Below, one piece after another: positions 55,054 to 64,000 of a stretch of 64,000 nucleotides of DNA. The notes under the pieces are model-generated. The model did no database searches and had not been told where the DNA came from. It saw nothing but the letters and a program-made list of their open reading frames with translations. How positions within the stretch are numbered: position 1 is the first letter of the stretch; each line of letters begins with the position of its first letter. This DNA comes from Ipomoea triloba. Lineage: Eukaryota > Streptophyta > Magnoliopsida > Solanales > Convolvulaceae. Location: positions 18,294,157-18,358,156 of the forward strand of contig NC_044927.1 in the NCBI RefSeq assembly GCF_003576645.1, written 5' to 3'. A program made the position numbers and the translations under genes.

Positions 55054-57141
55054 AGTATATAATTAACCGAATATGTACCTACAATTAACATATTAGATAT
55101 ATGTAGTATCAACATTATTTCTTATTGCATTAAAAAAAAAACATTACTAAAAACACTATTTATTTAAATTATGAAATTACATTATTTTGGATCAAAGTTC
55201 ACATTGTAAAGTAGATCTGATTCATAATATAAGAATTAATTTTATTATTGCCCAACTTTTGAAACAAATTCGTTTATCAAAATTACTTAATCACTTAAAA
55301 GATATCAGTAGTTGATTAGTTGCGATAAGATGGCTAGCTACTAGTGTGACAAAGGACGATTGGATTGGTAGTAGTGTGACTGCTACTCCAAATTCCCATA
55401 ATTCCATGAACAAAACCAAACACAAAAGGCTAACTCCACAGACCGAAATGGAAATCTAAATAACATACGTTTAGGTAGTAGTTGTGAATTTTTTTGTACA
55501 ATAATTTTTTTTTTTTGTTACAAGTTTACAACAAACAAACTCTTAAAGAACATTCTATTCGTGGCCCTATATTAATATTACTTTTTATATATCTAAATTG
55601 ACCGACACAATGACTCTTTTTATCCTATTTTATACTGTTTCTTTACTGTATAAGTACATTTGCTATTCAACTCATTTCTTATTTTTTATTTTTTATTCAA
55701 CCAATTGTTTTGATTTTTTTAATGTACATTTTTAAAATATGAATTTTATTCACGGGTACTAAATTAAATATTTTAAAAAAATGTGCGTAAACCGTTTGTA
55801 TTAAGTTTCATTAATTATATATAAGGTCAAAATAAAGAAAAGTACACTATATATATTAATTTTATTTATTTATAAGATTTTTCTTTTAAGCCTTAGCTAT
55901 ATCACATATGCTTATTTTAACATTAAAATCAACTTTTAGATATATTTTAAAGTACTATGCTAATTGCTACACACCTTTAATTTTACTCCTTTTAAACCAA
56001 CCACCCTATTATTACAAATCTTAGGAATTCGTAATGTTAAAATTTAAAATTAAAAAATAAAATTTAATACCTAAGATTTTGTCAAGTGGTAAAATTGGTG
56101 TCTTTGGTTAAAACTTGGAATCGAAATCGGAATAGAAATCAAATACTTGGTAATTGGAATGAGTTTTGGTGAAAATACTTTGTTGGTAGTAGGGTTGAAT
56201 TGGAATGATTACCAATATTAATGTTTGGTTATGTATGATTCTATAATCAGAATAAAGATCTAAAATAAATAAATAATCAAGGCAATTGGTCTTAATAGTG
56301 ACAATGAGGTTAGAAAGTAATGTACTGAGGGAGTCGATAAAGTGAGAAGAGAGATGAGTAAAGGTGCGACGAAATAAGGAAGCCATTAGATGAGTGATAA
56401 GGCTGAATTAATGGTCATGTCACAATAATACTAGGACCAAAAAATGATGTTTTGATAAAAATGGACTAAAAGTGGATTGTCACCTATAAATCTAGGACCA
56501 AAAATGGAATTAACTCTAATGGAATGATACATGATTTCAATTAGGTAATGTGTTTTGTAATTATAGGTGTAATCAAATCATATACTTGTGTTTTAAAAAG
56601 TTGTCAACCAAACAATGTATATGACTTTTATAGTTTTATTCTCATTCCTTTTGTCTAATGTCTATCCCATGAACCAAACACACTCTATGAGTAGTTAGTA
56701 TTTTTTATATTTAAAAATATATATGGTAGATAAAATTATATAATCTTTAATTTCTCACCAAACTCATCACCATTTGTGCGGATCAGATTTGTACACTTGT
56801 ACTTGACAAAACGACTCAAGTCATTATATTTAAAAAGAAAGAAAAAAAGAAATCCAATTCATAAAATCAAATTAGTATGATTATTAATCCCTTTCTAATC
56901 TGGTTATAATCCCGCATATCAAATACTCCATGTCAAATAAGGAAAGACTATTAATACAATCACATTATTAGATTTGACCATTAAAATGATTTAAATTTGA
57001 ATTTGTTTAAATCACCCATCTTATATCTTAACCCGCTTATTTATACTTGGGGTCAATTTGGATAAATTGAAAGAATGTTAAAAAGAAAAGAAAAAGTTAT
57101 TGATGGTCAAAATATATTTAACTAGTATATTTATTTGACTT
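55054..57141. other. AT-rich spacer with a MULE-end relic
   Basis: No gene is supported in about 2 kb. At 56478-56518 the sequence GGACCAAAAATGGAATTAACTC is a right end of the MULE TIR family seen at 7718-8218 and 5694-6759, without a recognisable partner. Poly-T and AAAGAAA runs are common. Confidence 0.5.
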
Positions 57142-57288
57142 CTACTAACTCGATTACAATGTAGTCTCTGTCCGTAGCTACTTTCTCAACCTACTGAAGC
57201 ACAAAGAGTCAACAGATGCCTCCACTGAGGCTCGAACCAACTCTCTTCCACATGGGAGTGTACACCGGGTGCCGCTTGACCACAACAC
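57142..57288 (-). mobile_element. tRNA-derived SINE with 14-bp TSD
   Basis: TATTTATTTGACTT (57128-57141) and TATTTACTTGACTT (57289-57302) match at 13 of 14. On the minus strand the insert starts TGTTGTGGTCAAGCGGCACC (A-box-like) and has GGTTCGAGCC (B box) about 35 bases on, then a body shared with 7509-7637. It is the fuller of the two copies and has lost its A tail. Confidence 0.8.
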
Positions 57289-57378
57289 TATTTACTTGAC
57301 TTTTCAAAATTTATCAAAATAATGATTTGTAAATTTTTTTCACCAAGTATCTTGTGTAAAAGTATACAATTCCAACAT

Positions 57379-57771
57379 TGATGGATAATACACTAGGTCT
57401 AGGTCATATGGACCGGTCCAAGAGAGCAACCGGATCGAGAAGGCACAAGAAGGAGACCAGCGCAGAGCTATCGAAGAATACGATACGGATTGGACTTAGT
57501 ATTTGTATTATTAGTAGGATTAGAGCTTATTAGTTATAATGTAACATGGACTCTCAATATGTGGCGGTCCAGGATTCCTATTCCTTGTAGGGCTCTAGGC
57601 CCAAAATATGTATAAATACACCCTCCATACACGGAGAGAAATGAAGCAATTCTGAGCAATACAATACCTATATACTCTCGTTATATTTTTCCTACATATT
57701 TCCTATATTCTCGCTATTCAAACAGGTAGTGTTGGCTTGCCTTTGACTACCCAAAAGTTATAAAACCAACA
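57379..57771 (+). repeat. 5' LTR of a Tat-type Gypsy element
   Basis: It begins TGATGGATAATAC and ends AAAACCAACA immediately before the PBS. A TATA box, TATAAATA, is at 57611-57618. No 3' LTR is in the window, so the left border rests on the TG and the flanking composition change. Confidence 0.65.
57611..57618 (+). promoter_or_regulatory. LTR TATA box
   Basis: TATAAATA within ATGTATAAATACACCC, about 160 bases before the LTR end, fits a U3 promoter. Confidence 0.55.
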
Positions 57772-57790
57772 TTGGCGTCGTCTGTGGGGA
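57772..57790 (+). other. Primer-binding site of the Tat-type element
   Basis: TTGGCGTCGTCTGTGGGGA differs by one base from TTGGCGCCGTCTGTGGGGA, the PBS common to Tat-lineage (Ogre/Retand-like) elements. Confidence 0.85.
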
Positions 57791-57854
57791 TCGATACGGA
57801 AAAGCTTCGTACTTTCCTCTGAACTCGAGAAACATGGTGACTACATAACAGAGA

Positions 57855-59885
57855 ATGGAAACAGGCCTGCCAGCGGGAGATTTGCAGGAAAACCCCACCA
57901 CGCATGAGCTACTTAACCAAGAAGACCCTCACAAGGGGGAGAGAATCGGCCCGGGCGAGCATCCACCAGATAGCAACATCCCACGGACCCAATCAGTCGA
58001 GTTATTCCCCAAAATAATGGAGGTCGTAGGACAACTCTGTGAATTCCTAAAATTGGGATGAATGATCGGGGATGGACTACTGGCAATTGAACCACACAAG
58101 AAGGAAGCCCCTGTCGGCCTAAAAGGCATAGCTGAAAGCCACGATCAGACCACAGATCAGGGGCAGAATCATCGGGATTTCAAAATAGCTGACCTCGCCA
58201 AGGAACTAAGAGACCCCCGGAAAAGGATAGAGGGAGGAAGGGATCAGCCAACAGCCCGATCTCTTCTATCGACCAATCCGTTCACCTTAGAGATACAAGA
58301 ATATTGCGCTCCTAAGAATTTTCAATGCCCAACAATGCCTACATATGATGGAACGGAAGATCCCAACGATCACTTAATTGACTTCCAAGCAAAGATGATG
58401 ATATTAGGGGCCAGCGGAAGACCCAATGTACTTTAGAGTATTCTTTTCAACACTGAAAGGGGCGGCACAACGATGGTTCTTGTCATTACCTCTACGGATT
58501 ATCGATTTCTTTGGAACTTTGGGAGAGCAATTTCTGGCATACATTGTTGGGAGCATGAAGGCCAAAAGGCACTTCACGGCTCTAACCGCCGTGCAGCAAG
58601 GGGAGACTGAGACCCTAAAAGAATTCTAGGAAAATGGAAGAAAGAGATACAAACGGTGGAAGGTCTAGATGATCGGACGGCTATAACGTTGTTTATGGAG
58701 GCCTTAAAGGCGGATGATATGTTCGCTAGCCTCCGAACAAATACCCCGAAGAAGTACGCCCAAGCCATACAAAGGGCGAACATATACGCCGAAACAGAGG
58801 AGGCATTGTGACAAAAACAAAGGCGATGGGAGAAACGCCCATTGGAGGAGATGAGAACGCGTCCTGCGGACCGATCATCAAAACAAAGGGACAGGGGCGA
58901 TCACTACCACACGCCGGTAGCTCACCGGCCCCGGGCCATTCCCACCTTGGGATCAAGGACAGTACATGAGGTACGCCCCCCTCGGTTGACAGAAGATCCG
59001 CTACTACAAAACCCCGCGCCGAAAGTCGGCGGACTGCCGGCAAGACAAGAAAGGTATTGTAGGTACCATGAATCTCCACCCCATAGCACGGAGGAGTGTA
59101 CCACGTTGCGGAAGGAACTCAAGGGATTGATAAAAAAGAGAATAGCCCTCAGACAAAACATAGGTCGACCGCCCCAAGGGGGTCGACCACCTATGGGGCC
59201 GAACTAGTGGCGAAGACAAGTGGAGATGCCCATGCAGGAGAGAGCGCCAACAGGGCATGAAGCCAAAGCTCGACGTGAGGCCCCTGAGATTGCAAGGGAG
59301 ACCCAAGAGGAGCAAGACGATCGTAGCGGGAAACGCAACAAACTCGTAATCCACATGATTTACGGGGGACCAATCGGAGGGAACAACGCTCGAGAGAGGA
59401 AATGCTGGGCCAGACAATTGTACATAGGGGCAATATAGCATAGAGCACAACCTAAAAGCGGCCGAAGAGACCCCATTATCTTCTCAGATGACAATTTACC
59501 CAATGGTCTAACCCCGCATCGGGACGCTATCTTGATTGCAATAGACGTCAACGGAGTTACAGTTCGGAGGGTATTCGTGGACACGGGTAACAGTGTTAAT
59601 GTCATGTATCTCGAAACATTCACCAAGTTGGGACTGACCAAGGAGAACCTACACCAGGTGAGAATACCTCTAGCAGGATTCACAGGAGACAACATAGAGC
59701 CAGAGGGTTCCATCACCCTGCCTATAGAAATCGGAGAATACCCCAAGGTACGGGCCATCAATATGGAATTCATAGTTGTGGACCTGAAATCTGCACAAAA
59801 CATAATCTTGGGAAGGCCTAGTTTTGAGGACCTGGGAGCCGTGGTATCGCTTGAGCACCTATGTTTAAAATTCAGAACACCTTAA
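57855..59885 (+). pseudogene. Tat-type gag-protease, disrupted
   Basis: Pieces in order are a charged N-terminus (57855-58061 and 58062-58436), gag core with PTYDGTEDPNDHLIDFQAK then, after a stop and frameshift at 58434, GAAQRWFLSLPLRIIDFFG and FTALTAVQQGETETLKEF, a zinc-binding-like YCRYHESPPHSTEEC (59059-59100), and protease with RVFVDTGNSVNVMYLETF (59571-59624) and IILGRPSFEDLGAV. Several stops and frameshifts separate the pieces. Reverse transcriptase, RNase H and integrase are not present before the Harbinger insertion at 60070, nor recognisable after it. Confidence 0.8.
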
Positions 59886-60199
59886 GGAGTAGGGACTGCC
59901 AGATGTAATCGCCAGGCGGCACGATCCTATTACCTCCTCACGTGTCGCCAAATAGGGAGTCGAGATCTACAGGTGCAGACCATTACAGAAAGGACTGCCA
60001 AGGAAGAAGCTAGAGACAGGCCAAAACCCGCGGCGGAGCTAGAGGAAATACCCTAAGTAGAGGAATATAGGGTGTGTTTGGAAACCTGGAAAATGATTTC
60101 TAGAAATCGTTTTCCGAGTTTCCAGTGTTTGGCAACCCATGTAAAATGATGGTAATGTAAAATGACCCTTTGGTCAATGTAAAAGGCTCCTTGTTTCCT

Positions 60200-60240
60200 G
60201 TAAAATGACTTCCCCTTTTTTTTGGGGGAAGTCATTTTAC
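60200..60240. repeat. Perfect 16-bp stem-loop near the Harbinger left end
   Basis: GTAAAATGACTTCCCC is followed, after a T-rich loop, by GGGGAAGTCATTTTAC. The stem repeats the subterminal GTAAAATGA motif also found at 60141 and 60155 and, inverted, at 63605-63614. Confidence 0.85.
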
Positions 60241-60514
60241 ATCTCATTCACGCCACTCCTTCCTCTTTCGCACAGCACAACATCTTCCAAAGCTTCATCC
60301 AAGTCCTCCATCAACATCAAAGCTCCAGCTCCACCAACCCCAAAGCTCCATCAACAAGTCCAGATCTTCATCTTCTTCTCCATCAACAAACCCAGATCTG
60401 GTATGTTTCTCCACTAACAACTCAATGTTTTTTGATTTTTTTTCTTCAAATCGCAGATCTGAAAAATACACAAATATTTGTCAGGTGTGGGTTCAAATTT
60501 ATGGGCGAAGAAAC

Positions 60515-60655
60515 CAGAGGCGAGTTGGAACTGGTTTCCGCACAGATGCGGAAACCAGAACTGGTTTCCGCACCGGTGCTGAAACCGAACAAATGGTTTC
60601 CGCACCGATGCTGAAACCGAACCAGTTTCTGGTTTCCTAAGGAAACCAGAACTGG
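60515..60655. repeat. GGTTTCCGCA...TGCTGAAACC imperfect tandem units
   Basis: Four to five units of about 28 bases such as CTGGTTTCCGCACCGGTGC and GGAAACCAGAACTGGTTTCC form overlapping small inverted repeats. They end at AACTG/GTAAAC, a possible 5'-UTR splice donor, with the acceptor TATAG touching the transposase ATG at 60820. Confidence 0.7.
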
Positions 60656-60819
60656 TAAACAAAATTTAATTTGGAAAAAAAATTAATTTTATGTGTTATG
60701 TAAATTGTTTGTAAAAAATTTAAATTTGGAAAAATATTTATTGGTATATGTTGTATCGAATTGTTTGTGGTTATGTGTTAGTTTTGTGATATATTTATGT
60801 CATATTATTTTTTTTATAG

Positions 60820-62082
60820 ATGGATAGAAATCATGTGCGTGCCACTGTTATGGGTGCAGCAAGTGCTATACTAGCTATTGGAGTTCTTCTATTGCAACAA
60901 CTTAGAAATAGGAACCAAATAGAGCATGACATTATGAATAGAGATTATGAACGAGAGAGTTACATAAATAGTATCTTATATGAGGGTGATAACAAATGTA
61001 TAAGCGTTATTAGAATGAGACCAATTTCTTTTTATAAATTGTGTGACCTTTTGGCTAGTAAGAACTTATTACGCACAACTACAGCTGTAAGTGTTAAGGA
61101 ACAAGTACTAATATTTTTACATATAATAGGTCACAATGTACGCTTTCGAGTAATTGGGTCAAGGTATTATAGGTCAATTGAGACAATTCACCGTTACTTT
61201 AGAAGTGTTTTGAGAGCCATTTTATCTTTGTATAAGAACCTCATAGTATTACCAGACGGTGAACTAACTCCTCATGAAGTCATTAGCAATCCACGATTTT
61301 ATCCATATTTCAAAGACTGTCTAGGAGCAATAGATGGAACCCATATTCGTGCATCCGTGCCACTTAATATGCAAGGAAGCTTTCGGGGGCGTAAAGATGG
61401 AACAACACAAAATGTATTTGCTGCCATCACTTTTGATTTGCGATTTTGTTATGTGCTAGCTGGGTGGGAAGGTAGTGCACACGATTCTCGAGTCTTGAAC
61501 AATGCACTCACACGTCCGAATAGATTTAAAATTCCAGAAGGTATAAAACTAATATAGTTATCACTTTTTACATTGTGTTGTTTGTTATTGTATAAGAATG
61601 GCATATAAGTAATCAAATTGTGTAAAACTGTAGGGAAATATTATCTTGGTGATGCTGGATATGGCATACGAAATGGAATACTTACCCCATACCGTGGTGT
61701 TAGATACCATTTGAAAGAGTTTAGTGCTCATCGTCCCGAGAATAAGAAAGAACTTTTCAATCTTCGTCATTCGTCCTTACGTACATCTATTGAGAGAGTG
61801 TTTGGAATTTTGAAGAAACGATTTCGTGTGTTAGATGCTGAACCTTTTTGGGATTACCAGACACAAGTGGATGTAGTTTTAGCTTGTTGTATAATTCATA
61901 ACCATATTATGGGAGTTGATCCTAATGATGAATTTAATCAAGCAAATGTTGAGCTTGATGACGATAACTTGTTGCCCTTATCTCATACCCAAAGTGAAGA
62001 AAGACAAGAAGCTAGACAGTGGAATGCAAAGAAAGATGAGATTGCGGAACAAATGTGGAATGACTTTATTATTACTCATTAA
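60820..62082 (+). CDS. Harbinger transposase (ALP1-like DDE nuclease), two exons
   Basis: This enzyme cuts and re-inserts the element. Exon 1 is 60820-61540 and exon 2 is 61634-62082; the intron (GTATAAAAC...CTGTAG) is phase 1, and the total is 1170 bases (389 aa), a normal length. An N-terminal helical region with QVLIFLHIIGHNVRFR is followed by the nuclease domain: GAIDGTHIRASVP (Asp172), AGWEGSAHDSRVL, YYLGDAGYGIRNG (Asp247) and SIERVFGILKKRF (Glu294). The Asp247-Glu294 spacing fits the DD47E pattern of the superfamily. There are no stops or frameshifts. The ATG abuts a TATAG acceptor, so a 5'-UTR intron from about 60656 is likely. Confidence 0.93.
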
Positions 62083-62285
62083 TGCTTATTTTCTTGAAGT
62101 TTGTTAAATATTGCTTTGTATTGGATATTGATAGTAGTTGAACATTTCTTATTGTTGTGTACTTGTTATTAGGAATTATGGTTGACATTGGTTCATATTA
62201 TTGGTTTTATGTTAAATATTGCTTTGTATTGGATTATTTTATGGTTGACATTGGTTGTTATTGTTTTTTATGTCATTATAGCAAC

Positions 62286-63204
62286 ATGAATAAAGGAAAG
62301 GGAATTATGACTTCTAGGCAATTTCGGTGGACAAAGCTAATGGAGAGCACATTTTTAAAGATATTAGTGGAAGAGGCTAAGAATCCAAATAATCCAACTA
62401 ACAATTTTAGAGCCTCTTCATTCAATCGTGTTGCATCTGTTATTTCTGAACAGTTTAATGTTGCCTGTGAACCCAAACATGTGGAAAATCATTTGAGAAT
62501 TGTGAAGAATACATGGATGATGATTTGCAAGCTGAAGAATATGAGTGGCGTTGGATGGGATGATAATATGAAGATGATTACATGTGATCCAGCCCCGTAT
62601 ATGGGGCTTATCTCGGTAATATTTTATTATCATAGTTTTTATGGTATTTTTTTTCTACTATTGCATAATTCTAAAGTTTTTTTTTTATTCATAGGCAACT
62701 CCCAAGTACGAAATGTTATTGAACAAGAAAATTGAGTGCTATGAGGAGATGTCCATTGTTGTTGGTAGAGATTGTGACATTGGACGCTTTGCAAAGTCTT
62801 TTGCAGATGTTACTTTAGATGGTCCTAATGATGAGATGTTTTCTAATCACAATGATGAAACTTTGCCCGACCAAATTGAAGAAGAAAGTAGGGGAAGAAC
62901 ATCAGCATCAACTGCTTCGTCCCAAAAATCCGGGCGTAAGCGAAAGTCAATTGACTTGAAGGTCAATGAAATGGCCGAACAGCTCGGTAACATTGCATCG
63001 GCAATTAAGTCGTTGAGTACAGGTATCGATGAAAATCAACTGTTTGAGGATGTGATGAGCATAGGTGATGGCTTTCATGAGGATGACCTATGCAAAGCAT
63101 TTGAATTCCTCATGATAAATGAAGTTCAAGCAAGGATATTCAAGGCGAAAAATGCAAGTTTGAAGAGGAAATGGATCGAGAAATTTATTTCTTCTTTGAA
63201 TTAA
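62286..63204 (+). CDS. Harbinger Myb/SANT-like DNA-binding partner, two exons
   Basis: In PIF/Harbinger elements this second protein binds the element ends and helps bring the transposase to the nucleus. Exon 1 is 62286-62615 and exon 2 is 62695-63204; the intron (GTAATATTTT...TTCATAG) is phase 0, total 840 bases (279 aa). The N-terminal half is a Myb_DNA-bind_3-type domain: FRWTKLMESTFLKILVEEAK, VENHLRIVKNTWMMI and GWDDNMKMITCD. Exon 2 gives KYEMLLNKKIECYEEM, an acidic/Ser-rich linker with a SGRKRKS basic patch (possible nuclear signal) and a helical C-terminus. I start at 62286 because the upstream in-frame extension is hydrophobic and unlike the family. It is intact, 203 bases after the transposase stop. 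Confidence 0.9.
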
Positions 63205-63636
63205 ATTATGTATGTCTTTGTAATTGGCTATGTTGGATACTTAAGACTTGCTTATGTTGGATGATAAGACTATAATGTAGGTTGTAATATTTAAGACTTT
63301 TTATGTATGTCTTTGTAGTTATTAATGTTGTATGAAGACTTCTTTGTTATTATGTTGTAATTTGATGTTACTTTTTTGTTAAGAGTGCAAGACTTTTTAT
63401 GTATGTTACTTTTTGCTTATGTTTAAGACTTGCTTATGTTGGATGAGTAACAACTATTTTGTTAAAATGTTGAAGCATACAATTCTGTTCATTTTCCAGA
63501 AAACGAACCAAACACACAAAGACAGTTTTCCATAATACATCCAAACACTGGAAAATCAATTGTTTTCCGGAAAATGACTCATTTTCCAGAAAACATTTTC
63601 CAGAAGTCATTTTACTGCTTTCCAAACGGACCCATA

Positions 63637-64000
63637 ATGTATTTTACAATTTTAGTTAGACTCATAATACGTATTTGCAAATTTCGTCCGCTTCACGACG
63701 AAATTTTATTAGCTCTAAATAGCTGCATAAGAAGAGTATTGTTACTAGTATAGACCAACTGACTTATCCACCACCGAGTGGAAAACCTATACTCATTAGC
63801 CAGTGGTAGACTCGTATTCCCACCACCGTGTGGAAGAAACGCATACTCACTAGGCAATGGAAGACTTATATTCCAACGGGGTGAGCAGGATATGTGAGAG
63901 ACTTTTGCCTTGGAATGTCGCTAAGAAACTCAGATCTATGGAGTGGGGAGAATGGTTATCTACGAATCTAAAGGGCGATGCTCATGTGGGGTTTGATGGT
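63637..64000. other. Unassigned tail with short tandem phrases
   Basis: No gene is recognised. CCACCACCG(A/T)GTGGAA and TACTCA(T/C)TAG followed by AGTGG/AATGG repeat two to three times at 63765-63870. It should be the right flank of the Harbinger insertion in the Tat element, but I see no Tat pol similarity in it. Confidence 0.4.

Larger units (their letters stand above)
60070..63633 (+). mobile_element. PIF/Harbinger DNA transposon, apparently autonomous, 3,564 bp
   Basis: Ends GGGTGTGTTTGGAAA and (reverse complement) GGGTCCGTTTGGAAA match at 13 of 15, and ATA lies on both sides (60067-60069 and 63634-63636) as the 3-bp TSD. Inside are a DDE transposase and a Myb/SANT-like gene, the two-gene content required by the superfamily, both on the plus strand with one intron each and no stops. 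Subterminal GGAAAAC/GTTTTCC motifs recur at both ends. It sits inside the decayed Tat element, so it is younger than that host. Confidence 0.92.

Noticed and set aside
57142..57288. Possible tRNA gene from the A and B boxes
   Set aside because: No cloverleaf can be closed, TSDs flank it, and a second copy exists; it is a SINE.
58574..59450. Minus-strand frames of 69-148 codons
   Set aside because: Shadows of the Tat gag region; the plus strand carries the recognisable motifs.

Overview
This looks like plant nuclear DNA, AT-rich and dominated by transposable elements. Two host genes with canonical GT-AG introns remain: a DNA-3-methyladenine glycosylase I (TAG) gene and a C-terminal RING-finger gene, both on the minus strand and 33 kb apart. 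Their protein style and the mix of Athila, Tat, Copia, Harbinger, MULE and SINE elements indicate a dicot. An asterid such as Ipomoea is possible, but that is a guess; nothing in the window fixes the species.

Layout. 1-5.5 kb: a non-autonomous LTR retrotransposon with coding-free low-complexity arrays; its 5' end plus flank is tandemly duplicated, possibly by mis-assembly. 5.7-8.2 kb: a MULE carrying captured gene pieces (one a patatin-like phospholipase fragment), a SINE and a 501-bp fold-back MULE MITE with a perfect 9-bp target-site duplication (TSD). 9.4-10.8 kb: nested small elements with an internal ~112-bp tandem array. 12.8-15.45 kb: the five-exon TAG gene. 15.6-22.4 kb: mostly featureless AT-rich DNA with small elements. 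22.4-37.2 kb: a retrotransposon pile-up, with an Athila-type LTR inside a Helitron helicase relic, a probable 3-kb Tekay/Del solo LTR inside a second Athila-type LTR, a minus-strand Athila integrase, and a plus-strand Athila-like element inserted head-on into that integrase which keeps gag and protease but not reverse transcriptase. 37.2-41.7 kb: a long inverted repeat beside a Copia LTR and primer-binding site (PBS), a CACTA end, and old LTR relics. 41.7-46.6 kb: a complete but mutated Copia element with both LTRs. 48.1-52.6 kb: the seven-exon RING gene. 53-57 kb: AT-rich spacer with MITEs. 57.4-60.07 kb: the 5' half of a Tat-type Gypsy element, interrupted by an apparently intact autonomous PIF/Harbinger transposon (60,070-63,633).

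The most interesting object is the Harbinger element. It has matching ends, a 3-bp TSD, a DDE transposase and a Myb/SANT-like partner gene, both open once one intron is removed from each. I found no CRISPR, operon or prokaryotic system and no convincing free-standing tRNA or rRNA gene. Exon junctions were derived by hand from splice signals and frame continuity; divergences are estimates by eye.
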